Assembly (NCBI GenBank): GCA_018821305.1
Contig: JAHJMN010000073.1
Span: 1-33,507 of the forward strand
DNA from: Myxococcota bacterium
GTDB lineage: Bacteria; Myxococcota_A; Polyangia; HGW-17
Length of the DNA: 33,507 nt
Direction: 5' to 3'
The notes beneath the pieces are model-generated. The model had not been told where the DNA came from. It did not search any database and was given only the letters and a program-made list of their open reading frames with translations. This document shows positions 21,030 through 28,682 of the stretch, piece by piece. The translations under genes and the position numbers were made by a program. Each line of letters starts with the position of its first letter. Positions within the stretch are counted from its first letter, which is position 1.

Positions 21030-23065
21030 TGAATTTGGACAAACTCACTTTAATCCTTCAGCAGAATCTGCTCCTTGATATTCTTCATATGTCTGAAGAT
21101 ATGGGTGATGCTGCGGGACATGTGACGACCAAGATCCGCGAAATCGTCGGTGCCCGCACCGTTGCTCTTTTTGAAATAAATACCGAGGGGAAATTCATCC
21201 TTTCCGGTATAGGCCCTGAGAAAAGAAGATACATTTTTTCCACTGTTGAAGGTCAATCTTTAGTGGATCTGTGCCTCGAAATGGACAATATAAGCCTTAT
21301 TAATCCCGGAGAGGGAGGGTCGGGGAAACTCCTTGAAAAACTTGGCCTTGCTCATTCCATTGCAGTCCCCCTTAAAGATCGCAATGAAACTCTCGGTCTT
21401 CTGCTTATTTTAGACCTCATGGATACCGTGGGTGTCAAATCCGTAATGGACAGTTTTGCTTCTCTCAGTTCCCTGCTGGCTATTATTCTTCGAAATTCAT
21501 TTTTATATAGAAACATGGAAGATCTGGTGGAAAAACGCACCTCGGATCTCCGTCGAAGTGAAGAACGCTTCCGCCGACTTGTGGAGGGCCTTGGAAATGA
21601 ACACTGTATATTCAGTTATTCCCCTGATGGCACAATCAACTATGCAAGTCCCGGAATAAAATCCATCTTTGGAATTTCGCCTGAAGAAATTATCGGTAAA
21701 AACAGGAGAATATTACCCCTTACTGCCGAATCAGCTGAATTAATGAACTCCTCTGATAATTTCATTCTCCAGAATTTACAGCGACAGATTATTGAAATTA
21801 AAGCACAATTGAGTAATGATGACCGACGGATTGTCATGGTAAACCATGCTCCGGCCATGGAAGAAAAAGAAATTACTGCCATTGAAGGTATTTTCACCGA
21901 CATCACTGATTACAGGCGAGCTCAGGAAGAAAAAGAAAAACTCAATTTTCAGGTCAACCAGCTCCAGAAACTGGAATCCCTCGGTATTTTAGCAGGTGGA
22001 ATAGCTCATGATTTTAATAATATGCTTGGCGGGATCCTTGGCTGCATTGAAATTGCAAGCCTTGATACACAAGATCCCGAAGTAAGTGCTTCCTTAAAAA
22101 TGGCCCTTTCCGTAATGGAGCGTGCCCGGAGTCTCACAGGGCAACTTCTCACGTTTGCCCGGGGAGGAGCCCCGGTTAAAAAACCGGCCCCGCTGTTTCC
22201 CTTCGTTCGGGAAACGTCGGAATTTGCCTTAACGGGATCAAGTTGCAATGCTTCTTATGATGTTCCACCAAACCTCTGTAACGCCGATTATGACCCCAGT
22301 CAGATAGGTCAGGTAATCGAAAACATCGTCATTAACGCCGCCCAGTCCATGGCTTCCGGAGGCACGATTAAAATTTCAGCTTCCAACGAAATCGTTTCCA
22401 CAGGTGATGATTCAACTCTTACAGTTGGCCCCTACGTTAAAATTTCATTTTCTGATTCCGGGTGCGGCATACCTTCTGATAACCTTTCCCGAATCTTCGA
22501 ACCGTTTTTCACCACCAGGAAAAAAGGCCACGGGCTCGGACTGGCAACTTCGTTTTCCATTGTTAAAAGACATGGCGGCACCATCACCGTCAGTTCCAGT
22601 CCCGGTTGCACCTGCTTTTCCATATGGCTTCCGGCTACAACTCAAGCAACTGAGGCTCAGAGTCGGATCCTGCCACAAGTCCATAGGGGAAGCGGCATCA
22701 TTGTAATTGTAGATGACGATGAAGCAGTACGGCGGGTTTTAACCCGTTTACTTGAAAGTTTCGGATACACGATTGTTGCAAAAGAAAACGGTGTTGACGG
22801 ACTCGAATATGTATGGAACGCCCGGGAAATGGGCACTGAAATAAAAGCGATGATTTTCGACCTTACGATTCCCGGTTCCATGGGGGGTAAAGAAGCTATC
22901 GAAATAATCCGGCGGGCTGGCATAAAAACACCGGTTTTCGTTGCTTCCGGTTATGCCGACGATCCCTGCATTGCTCACCCGGAAAATTACGGATTCACTG
23001 ACAGCATATCAAAACCTTTCCTCAAGCAGGCCCTATCAAATCTCCTGTCCACACACCTGTCATAA
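21029..23065 (+). CDS. Soluble hybrid histidine kinase (GAF-PAS-HisKA-HATPase-REC)
   Basis: ATG at 21029 is preferred to TTG at 21023 because it overlaps the DUF1638 stop as TAATG; this gives 678 residues. There is no membrane segment or signal peptide, so the signal is cytoplasmic. Domains (numbered from the TTG, two higher than from ATG): GAF about 20-160, short coiled coil, PAS about 180-300, phosphoacceptor H329 in GIAHDFNNML, N box near 438 (VINAAQS), G1 (DSGCGI, about 478-483), G2 (KGHGLGLA, about 501-508), and receiver about 558-680 with acidic DDD (564-566), phospho-Asp D613 and Lys664 (SKPF). No output domain or separate regulator is present, so phosphate would pass to a distant partner. 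Position after three C1/B12-type genes suggests it senses methyl-corrinoid, corrinoid redox state or a C1 substrate (inference). Confidence 0.92.
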   Translation: MNLDKLTLILQQNLLLDILHMSEDMGDAAGHVTTKIREIVGARTVALFEINTEGKFILSGIGPEKRRYIFSTVEGQSLVDLCLEMDNISLINPGEGGSGKLLEKLGLAHSIAVPLKDRNETLGLLLILDLMDTVGVKSVMDSFASLSSLLAIILRNSFLYRNMEDLVEKRTSDLRRSEERFRRLVEGLGNEHCIFSYSPDGTINYASPGIKSIFGISPEEIIGKNRRILPLTAESAELMNSSDNFILQNLQRQIIEIKAQLSNDDRRIVMVNHAPAMEEKEITAIEGIFTDITDYRRAQEEKEKLNFQVNQLQKLESLGILAGGIAHDFNNMLGGILGCIEIASLDTQDPEVSASLKMALSVMERARSLTGQLLTFARGGAPVKKPAPLFPFVRETSEFALTGSSCNASYDVPPNLCNADYDPSQIGQVIENIVINAAQSMASGGTIKISASNEIVSTGDDSTLTVGPYVKISFSDSGCGIPSDNLSRIFEPFFTTRKKGHGLGLATSFSIVKRHGGTITVSSSPGCTCFSIWLPATTQATEAQSRILPQVHRGSGIIVIVDDDEAVRRVLTRLLESFGYTIVAKENGVDGLEYVWNAREMGTEIKAMIFDLTIPGSMGGKEAIEIIRRAGIKTPVFVASGYADDPCIAHPENYGFTDSISKPFLKQALSNLLSTHLS

Positions 23066-23120
23066 CACAGTAGTTTCAGGAAAATGACCCTGTATAACAT
23101 TCCGCACCGCGAAATTGCTT

Positions 23121-23259
23121 GCCTGTTTTGGCTACTTCCTGATTACCTTATTTTTTAAACAGGAATTCAGGCAGTCAGGTAAACAGGGACAGGATCAGGT
23201 CATAAACATCCAATATCATTTAATAATTAAAAAGACTGGAGGCAAATATTCACTTTTTA
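23121..23259 (+). repeat. Dispersed palindromic repeat, family 1, copy 2
   Basis: Left arm CCTG words, centre TTATTTTTTAAAC, right arm CAGGCAGTCAGGTAAACAGG, then the shared tail CATAAACATCCAATATCA and CAAATATTCACTTTT. It carries a slightly shortened left arm compared with copies 3 and 4. Confidence 0.85.
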
Positions 23260-23319
23260 CAACGCTTTCGGGGTAATACGATAGTAAATAATTTAATGAA
23301 ATGCTTCAGGAGAAAGCCC

Positions 23320-23478
23320 CTGATTGTCCTGTTGCTGCTACTGATTTCCTGATTACCTGTTAAAAAAGTCAGGAACACAGGAATTCAGGCAGTCAGGTAA
23401 ACAGGGACAGGCGCAGGGCGTAAACATTCAATATCAATGGAAAATTACAAAGACTGGAAGCAAATATTCACTTTTTAA
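23320..23478 (+). repeat. Dispersed palindromic repeat, family 1, copy 3
   Basis: This is the longest copy here. Left arm CCTGTTGCTGCTACTGATTT and CCTGATTACCTG, right arm CAGGAATTCAGGCAGTCAGG and TAAACAGGGACAGG, then the tail GTAAACATTCAATATCA and CAAATATTCACTTTT. Tail and right arm match copy 2 nearly base for base. Confidence 0.87.
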
Positions 23479-23553
23479 ATTTCGAGCCTTTTACTCATTA
23501 AGCGGAGTACTACGATTGTGACTCGTTTTAATGAAATGCTTCAGGAATGAGCC

Positions 23554-23706
23554 CCCTGTTTTCCTGTTCCTGCTACTGCTTACCTGTATCCCTGAAATTT
23601 TTTAACAGTGACCCAGGTAGTCAGGTAAACAGGATCAGGATCAGGTCATAAACATTCAACATCAAAGCATAATTACAAATGTCAGGATGAAAACATTCAT
23701 TTTTCT
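23554..23706 (+). repeat. Dispersed palindromic repeat, family 1, copy 4
   Basis: Left arm CCTGTTTTCCTGTTCCTG, centre GAAATTTTTTAACAG, right arm CAGGTAGTCAGGTAAACAGG followed by ATCAGGATCAGG, then the tail ATAAACATTCAACATCA. It is closest to copy 1, including the tail word GATGAAAACATTCA. Confidence 0.87.
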
Positions 23707-23766
23707 CGTTTCGATCCTTTTATTCCGCAAGCGGTATAGTTCGGAGTTTGCAATTCAATTTCCGGA

Positions 23767-24825
23767 TCATAGCACTGCGAGTTCCCATAGTTCTACTTTT
23801 TCGGCGGATTTTTTCATAACTGAGACTTTTTTGTCCGTTTTAGCCCGGCGTTCCAGCTTCTGAACCAACCGGAATCTTTTATTCTCAAGCTCTTTTTCAA
23901 GGGGATGGGGAACATCGGGCTGCACCAGAGTGCTCACGCTGGAAAAAAGCATAACTACACGGCCTCCTGGAAGTAGTCGTGGACGTGCAGATTTAAAAAA
24001 TCGTTCAAAAAGATCGCCTTCATAAAACAAAGCTGAATCCAGAATGCCCAGTGGTGATCCAACGACCCAGGGCGGATTAAAAACTATGAGATCACACATT
24101 TCTTTCACTCCGGAAAGAAGATCACAATTTTTAACAACAACAGATCCTATTTCGGGATGGAGGGCAAGATCCCTGCGCAGGCTTTCGCAGGCATTGGGAT
24201 TAATATCCGTAGCAAATACTTTTCGAAACGATGAGCGCGCAAGATTCAGAGCTAAAATCCCACTGCCACAACCGGTATCAACGGCAGTATTACGTTTACC
24301 TTCATAGGTCTTGAGCCACGTGGTAAAAAGTTCAATGTGAGCCATGCGCGAAGGCAGATATGTTCCATAAAAAGGATGCAGTTTAAACCCTAAAGAAGGC
24401 ATCATTACCCCGGTATTAAAGTAATTCCATGCTCTTACAAGCTCCTGCAAATCACCGAAACCCAGATAAAAATCCAGCATTTCCGGGTAAAGAATTTTCA
24501 GAAATCCGTTGTCCGGTGCATTTTCAATCACTGCATTCCATTTTTGTACCCGCACGGCAAAAAGCCGGGAAACCTCCGCAAGTTTTTTTCTTGCAGCCTG
24601 AATTTCCGTGCGGGAAGGAGAATCGGACTTTACAAAGAATTCTTTTTCCAGAAGTTTCTGAATTGCACTTCCCGTGCGCCAGGAATCCGTAATCAGAAAC
24701 GCTTGTCCTTTTATAGCTAAGGAAACAGCTTCTTCAGGTGAATAAGAAGAATCAATTTCAATATGTTCCTTGAGGTCCAGAGGGGAAGGTCTTAAAAACT
24801 GTGGTTCATTCATTAAATTACTCAT
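23767..24825 (-). CDS. Class I SAM-dependent methyltransferase (PrmC/HemK-like fold)
   Basis: This 352-residue protein has a C-terminal Rossmann methyltransferase domain. Motif I is VDTGCGSGILAL (about 182-193), the acidic Asp of motif II is in FATDINPNAC (about 204-213), and motif IV is FNPPW (about 249-253). The NPP(Y/W) motif marks enzymes that methylate a planar nitrogen (glutamine or a nucleobase amino group), such as PrmC and RlmG/RsmC relatives. The N-terminal 150 residues are helical and may recognise substrate; I cannot name the target. The start could be M1 (24825) or M5 (24813); neither has a good ribosome-binding site. It lies downstream of the CorC gene on the same strand, 97 bases away with an interleaved palindrome between. 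Confidence 0.82.
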   Translation of the reverse strand: MSNLMNEPQFLRPSPLDLKEHIEIDSSYSPEEAVSLAIKGQAFLITDSWRTGSAIQKLLEKEFFVKSDSPSRTEIQAARKKLAEVSRLFAVRVQKWNAVIENAPDNGFLKILYPEMLDFYLGFGDLQELVRAWNYFNTGVMMPSLGFKLHPFYGTYLPSRMAHIELFTTWLKTYEGKRNTAVDTGCGSGILALNLARSSFRKVFATDINPNACESLRRDLALHPEIGSVVVKNCDLLSGVKEMCDLIVFNPPWVVGSPLGILDSALFYEGDLFERFFKSARPRLLPGGRVVMLFSSVSTLVQPDVPHPLEKELENKRFRLVQKLERRAKTDKKVSVMKKSAEKVELWELAVL

Positions 24826-24840
24826 TTTTTGGATTTTCTC

Positions 24841-24908
24841 TGTGTTGACAACCTCTTTCGGAATAAGTGATATTGCCAGAATTCAACACAGGCATATTAC
24901 TCCGAAAG
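24841..24908. promoter_or_regulatory. Interleaved double palindrome between CorC and methyltransferase genes
   Basis: Two perfect 8-base inverted repeats alternate: TGTGTTGA (24841-24848) pairs with TCAACACA (24883-24890), and CTTTCGGA (24855-24862) pairs with TCCGAAAG (24901-24908). The order A-B-A'-B' permits a pseudoknot in RNA or two exclusive hairpins. No T-run follows on either strand, so simple termination is unlikely. The last part (TATTACTCCGAAAGCGG) resembles sequence flanking the family-1 repeats. Confidence 0.5.
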
Positions 24909-24922
24909 CGGTCCAGTTGGTT

Positions 24923-26224
24923 TTACTCACATTCGCGCTCATCAGACGCAGAAAGTTTTCTTACTATAAGTTTCAAAATGGCTCGATCGCTCATTTCCGT
25001 AACGGTTATCTCAAGATTCAGTTCTTTAATCTCAACCTTTTCTCCAATAGCAGGAAGGCGGCGTAAATGGTGGAGAACAAGCCCGGCAACGGTTTCATAT
25101 GGTTCGTCTTCGCATAAATTGAGTTCCAATTCCTCATTAAGATGTGAAATGGTTATCCTGCCGCTCATAAGCCAGGAATCATTATCCATGGGCTTAATGA
25201 TGTCATCCGGCTTGTCAAACTCGTCTTCAATCTCCCCGACGATTTCTTCAAGTACATCTTCAATGGTGACGATTCCTTCCGCTCCACCATATTCGTTTAC
25301 AACAACAGCTATTCCCTTTCGCGCCTGCTGAAGATCAACTAAAAGCCTGTATGCCCGCTGATTCTCCGGGACGAAAATTGGTGGTTTCATTATTGAAGTA
25401 GCTTTTTCAGTCAGATTTGTAGCTGTAAGGATATCAAAACTGTGAACAATGCCCACTACCACGTCTACACGATCGCGATAAACGGGAATTCTGGTGTAAC
25501 CGTATTTGGTCACAAGCAAGGAGAGATCAGATAACGTACTTGTGCAGGGAGCAGATATGACTTCCGACATTGGAATCATCACTTCTTCAACGGTAGTTTC
25601 CCTTAAACTCAGAATATTACCGATAATTTCCCGTTCGCTTTCCTTGATCTGATTACCGGATATGCTGGGTATCTGATCTGCCGCATTTTTGTCCTCTTCT
25701 TCTTCAATGAGGAACTTGAGGTCTTCCCGACTGAGAGCCTGAACTTTATTCTGCTGTATTCCAAGGAGTGAAGTTGCGGAAACAGAAAAAAGTCGCATGA
25801 GCATCACAAGGGGATAAAACGGAATCCGTATCCAGTACAGAACATAGCTTACACGCATGGCAACAGCGGTGGAATGCTGCTGGAAAAGGGCTTTAGGAAC
25901 GATTTCCCCGAACAAAAGGATAAGTGGCGACATAACTAAAACGGAATACAGTTCGCCTTTCGCCCCGTATTTTCCAAGAAAATACAGAGTCATAATTATC
26001 GTGTTCGTAACCACAGCTACGTTAGTACCGATGAGCGTAACTGCCAGCAATATTCCTGAATTATCGAGAAGTTTTACGGCATAGATTGCGCCACGATGAC
26101 CCTTTGCCGCTTCCCGTTCCAGAGCAAGACGATCCGATGAAACCATAGCAATTTCGCTTCCGGAGAAAAATCCTTCTAAAAGCAAAGCCACTACAAGGAC
26201 GATGATCACTGTCATGAGGCTCAT
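24923..26224 (-). CDS. CNNM/CorC-family membrane protein with CBS pair and CorC domain
   Basis: This 433-residue protein has a DUF21/CNNM transmembrane region (about 1-180, with FFSGSEIAMVSSDRLALE near 20-37), then two CBS domains (about 205-330; VMIPMSEVISA opens the first, GIAVVVNEYGGAEGIVTIEDVLEEIVGEIEDE closes the second), and a CorC_HlyC C-terminal domain (about 345-425, SGRITISHLNEELELNL). Members act in magnesium/cobalt homeostasis or extrusion in the inner membrane, with CBS domains binding adenine nucleotides. The start overlaps the stop of its paralogue by 4 bases (ATGA). Family membership is certain, substrate not. Confidence 0.92.
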   Translation of the reverse strand: MSLMTVIIVLVVALLLEGFFSGSEIAMVSSDRLALEREAAKGHRGAIYAVKLLDNSGILLAVTLIGTNVAVVTNTIIMTLYFLGKYGAKGELYSVLVMSPLILLFGEIVPKALFQQHSTAVAMRVSYVLYWIRIPFYPLVMLMRLFSVSATSLLGIQQNKVQALSREDLKFLIEEEEDKNAADQIPSISGNQIKESEREIIGNILSLRETTVEEVMIPMSEVISAPCTSTLSDLSLLVTKYGYTRIPVYRDRVDVVVGIVHSFDILTATNLTEKATSIMKPPIFVPENQRAYRLLVDLQQARKGIAVVVNEYGGAEGIVTIEDVLEEIVGEIEDEFDKPDDIIKPMDNDSWLMSGRITISHLNEELELNLCEDEPYETVAGLVLHHLRRLPAIGEKVEIKELNLEITVTEMSDRAILKLIVRKLSASDERECE

Positions 26225-27246
26225 GATGCATCTCCCCGAACAGATGTCATTCTCTCTTTTTCGTCGTGTATCTCCCCAACAAGCTCCTCAAGCAGATCTT
26301 CCATGGTTACAAGACCTGCCATTTTTCCGTGCTGATTCAGGACAATGGCAAGATGAATGCGACGATTTTGAAACTCGTTAACAAGCCTGAGACATTTCGT
26401 ATTCATACTTACATAAAAAGGAGGTTTTATCAGTTCGCTGACGGGCACGGAGCCTTTAGCGCTCATCAGAACATCTTTTGCGTGGAGGATTCCCACAACT
26501 TCTCCAGCTTTCATAACGGGAATACGGCTGTACATACCGTTTTTAAAACATGTACTCAGTTCTTCAAAAGGGGTGGAAATATCCATCGTATAAACACGAT
26601 TTATCGGAGTCATGACGTTTTTAACCCTGCTGTCGCCGAATTTAAAAACGTTGGCGATCATTTCACCTTCTTTATCCAGTATCTTCCCTTCGTCTTTTCC
26701 CTTTTCTACAAGTTGTAAAAACGCCTCTTCCGAAAGGGGATTTTCATTGGGCGTTGGACGTCCACCGAAAAAATTAACAATAAGATCACTGAGATATCTA
26801 AACAACAACCTTAAGGGTGTTATCAGGATTGAGAAGATAAAAACCGGTGTTGCAGCTCGCCTTGCCCACCCTCGCGAAACTATGATTGCAATGGTTTTCG
26901 GTGTTATTTCACCGATTATAAGCAACAGTGGAACCACAATAGCAATAGAAATGAGAGTACGACCCCACTCACTGTAATGGGCAAAAAGATGAGAAGCAAT
27001 AGTTGCACTTACCGTGGAAGAACTGATGTTTACGAGTTCGTTCCCCACAAGAAGTGTAATAATAAGCCGCCTTGGACGTTTTAAAAGCCAAACAAGCAGT
27101 TTGTCTGATCTCTCTTCACTTGCGGCAGCTCTTTTTCTAGCAAGGGGATCAAGGCTGAAAAATGCCACTTCACTACCAGAAAAGAATGCACTCAGTAGCA
27201 GAAGTGTTCCCAGAATAAACAGTCTTACAATTATTTCATATTCCAT
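26221..27246 (-). CDS. CNNM-family membrane protein with CBS pair, no CorC domain
   Basis: This 341-residue paralogue of the next gene has a DUF21/CNNM membrane part (about 1-180, FFSGSEVAFFSLDPLARKR near 21-39) and a CBS pair (about 205-330, from VMTPINRVYTM to GLVTMEDLLEELVGEIHDE). It stops right after the second CBS domain and lacks the C-terminal CorC_HlyC domain present in its partner. The two may form a heteromer, with one subunit carrying the regulatory tail (inference). The GSEVAF loop and both CBS motifs look intact, so it is a natural short form rather than a broken gene. No strong ribosome-binding site before ATG. Probably metal-ion homeostasis. Confidence 0.9.
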   Translation of the reverse strand: MEYEIIVRLFILGTLLLLSAFFSGSEVAFFSLDPLARKRAAASEERSDKLLVWLLKRPRRLIITLLVGNELVNISSSTVSATIASHLFAHYSEWGRTLISIAIVVPLLLIIGEITPKTIAIIVSRGWARRAATPVFIFSILITPLRLLFRYLSDLIVNFFGGRPTPNENPLSEEAFLQLVEKGKDEGKILDKEGEMIANVFKFGDSRVKNVMTPINRVYTMDISTPFEELSTCFKNGMYSRIPVMKAGEVVGILHAKDVLMSAKGSVPVSELIKPPFYVSMNTKCLRLVNEFQNRRIHLAIVLNQHGKMAGLVTMEDLLEELVGEIHDEKERMTSVRGDAS

Positions 27247-27530
27247 GTTGTCATTACCGGCTTTGATTTCGAAGGATTTGACACTCTATCAAAAGTGTTA
27301 AAATCAGTCGAAACTTCCGGCTTAAAAACTCCCGGCAAGTGCCTGTTCCATGCTTTATTTTATAATACATAAAATCGATTTCGATAAAAAAATTTTCGAA
27401 AGAATATTTTTTTGTTGTATTTTGTCTCCTTCACATAACAAGCATGGTTACATTTATACTATAATTTCATACATATACCAAATATTATCCATTAAAATAA
27501 AAAAAAAATACAGTTTTTGAAAAAGTATCT
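27247..27530. other. AT-rich intergenic region
   Basis: These 284 bases between the divergent CNNM gene and the tRNA promoter are strongly AT-rich with long A and T runs (for example near 27381-27420 and 27496-27510). I see no gene or clear repeat. The A-tracts just upstream of the tRNA promoter could act as an UP element. Confidence 0.4.
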
Positions 27531-27559
27531 TGACACTGATATGCTTTTAGCGTATTTAC
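27531..27559 (+). promoter_or_regulatory. Sigma-70-type promoter for the tRNA pair
   Basis: A consensus -35 box TTGACA (27531-27536), a 17-base spacer and a -10 box TATTTA (27554-27559), with A/T-rich DNA directly upstream. Transcription would start near 27566, some 55 bases before tRNA-Val. Confidence 0.75.
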
Positions 27560-27565
27560 ATTGCC

Positions 27566-27616
27566 CGTTGCTGACTGCAGCAGCGGTTCAGGTCGCTGAG
27601 TACAAAGTGACCACTG
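27566..27616 (+). other. Two-hairpin leader before tRNA-Val
   Basis: Right at the predicted start lies a 9-bp hairpin, CCGTTGCTG-ACTG-CAGCAGCGG (27566-27587, one G-U pair). A second 7-bp stem follows (GGTCGCT near 27592 with AGTGACC near 27606). The structure probably guides or protects tRNA precursor processing. Confidence 0.5.
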
Positions 27617-27621
27617 CCTGA

Positions 27622-27694
27622 GGGCGGGTAGCTCAGTTGGAAGAGCAATTGGTTTACACCCAATAGGTCACAGGTTCGAGCCCTGTTCCGCCCA
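27622..27694 (+). tRNA. tRNA-Val (anticodon TAC)
   Basis: A full cloverleaf can be drawn: acceptor GGGCGGG with TCCGCCC (one G-U), D stem GCTC/GAGC, anticodon stem ATTGG/CCAAT with loop TTTACAC (anticodon TAC at 27655-27657), variable AGGTC, and T stem ACAGG/CCTGT with loop TTCGAGC. The discriminator is A. CCA is not encoded (CTG follows), so it must be added afterwards. Confidence 0.95.
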
Positions 27695-27708
27695 CTGCCG
27701 AAAGGCAG
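27695..27708 (+). other. Inter-tRNA hairpin with GAAA tetraloop
   Basis: CTGCC-GAAA-GGCAG forms a perfect 5-bp stem with a stable GNRA loop directly after tRNA-Val. It probably marks the processing site between the two tRNAs of one precursor. Confidence 0.6.
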
Positions 27709-27722
27709 CTTTCTTACCACGT

Positions 27723-27799
<77 letters not shown>

Positions 27800-27905
27800 T
27801 TTCTTTTTTGTCCTGAATCAAGAATCGATGAGAAATCGAAATTTTAGTATTTCAGTACATTAACTAAATAATTCCATTTTAACCGGGAAGCAGTCAGGGA
27901 GTGTT

Positions 27906-28253
27906 ATGGAATTACCTCAAGACGTACTCAAGGCTTTCGAAGCCGCTCAATCAAAAAAAGCAACAGATATTGCTGTATACCACGTGGGAAATCACAGTGG
28001 CTACACTGATTACATCCTCGTAGCAACGGGTTCCTCCTCACGGCAGGTCATTGCTATTGCCGATGAAATCGAAAAAACGCTTATTGACCTCAAAGTTAAG
28101 GTTATCGGCTGCGAAGGTCGCCGTGGTGGAGAGTGGATCCTTACGGATTTCGGCTTCATCATTTCGCATGTTATGCTTCCGGAAACCCGTCAGTACTACC
28201 AGATTGACAACATCTGGCATCAGGAACCGATCCTGCGCTCAAACGGAGACTGA
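27906..28253 (+). CDS. rsfS: Ribosomal silencing factor RsfS (YbeB/Iojap family)
   Basis: RsfS binds ribosomal protein L14 on the large subunit and blocks subunit joining when nutrients are scarce. The 115-residue product matches the family in length and motifs: KKATDIAVYHV (about 17-27), YTDYILVATGSSSRQVIAIADEI (about 33-55, the conserved D-Y-x-hydrophobic core and S-S-R-Q/H motif) and GEWILTDFGFIISHVMLPETRQYY (about 75-98). GGGAG lies 5 bases before ATG. It is followed after 3 bases by rlmH, the usual bacterial pairing, so both are co-transcribed. Confidence 0.97.
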   Translation: MELPQDVLKAFEAAQSKKATDIAVYHVGNHSGYTDYILVATGSSSRQVIAIADEIEKTLIDLKVKVIGCEGRRGGEWILTDFGFIISHVMLPETRQYYQIDNIWHQEPILRSNGD

Positions 28254-28256
28254 CCC

Positions 28257-28682
28257 TTGAAATGGCACATCTTTGCCGTGGGCAGAGAAAAGCGCGATCT
28301 CTATTCCCCTCAAATAAATGACTATATCAGCCGCATTGCTCGACGACTTCCCGTTGAATTGAAACTTTTCACCGATGATGAGGCCATGCTCCGGGCTGTA
28401 AAACCCGACTGGGATCTCATTCTCCTGGATGAAACGGGCACTTTGCACAAAAACAGTGATGATTTTGCCGCCTTTATCAACCGGCTTTTGTCCACAGGCA
28501 GCCGTGATATTGTTTTTGCAATTGGCGGCGCCTACGGACATATCCCTTCAGCTCGAACGCGATCGAAGTTATCCATTTCTCTTTCAACCCTCACCCTTCC
28601 CCATCAGATTGCCCGACTCTGTCTCGCAGAACAACTCTACCGTGCTCTGACAATAATAAACAACGAACCATACTCGCATTAA
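28257..28682 (+). CDS. rlmH: 23S rRNA pseudouridine-1915 N3-methyltransferase RlmH
   Basis: RlmH is a SPOUT-class methyltransferase that modifies pseudouridine 1915 of 23S rRNA in assembled ribosomes, using SAM. The 141-residue product has the family length (about 155 in E. coli, slightly short). The knot region shows LLDETG (about 60-65), FAIGGAYGH (about 91-99) and the C-terminal LPHQIARLCLAEQLYRAL (about 113-130) with a terminal NNEPYSH in place of the usual NHPYH. ATG is 3 bases after the rsfS stop. The stop codon TAA ends at 28682 and a strong hairpin begins at the next base. Confidence 0.96.
   Translation: MKWHIFAVGREKRDLYSPQINDYISRIARRLPVELKLFTDDEAMLRAVKPDWDLILLDETGTLHKNSDDFAAFINRLLSTGSRDIVFAIGGAYGHIPSARTRSKLSISLSTLTLPHQIARLCLAEQLYRALTIINNEPYSH

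Larger units (their letters stand above)
23066..23766. other. Gene-free region with three tandem repeat copies
   Basis: These 701 bases lie between the convergent kinase and methyltransferase genes. No supported gene is visible. Nearly all of it is made of three family-1 repeat units with linking DNA; the linker word TTAATGAAATGCTTCAGG occurs before copies 3 and 4, 235 bases apart, so the region grew by tandem duplication of a unit of about 235 bases. Confidence 0.75.

Noticed and set aside
23066-23766. CRISPR array in the tandem repeat region
   Set aside because: Only three units of about 235 bases, no short direct repeats with regular unique spacers, and no cas genes.
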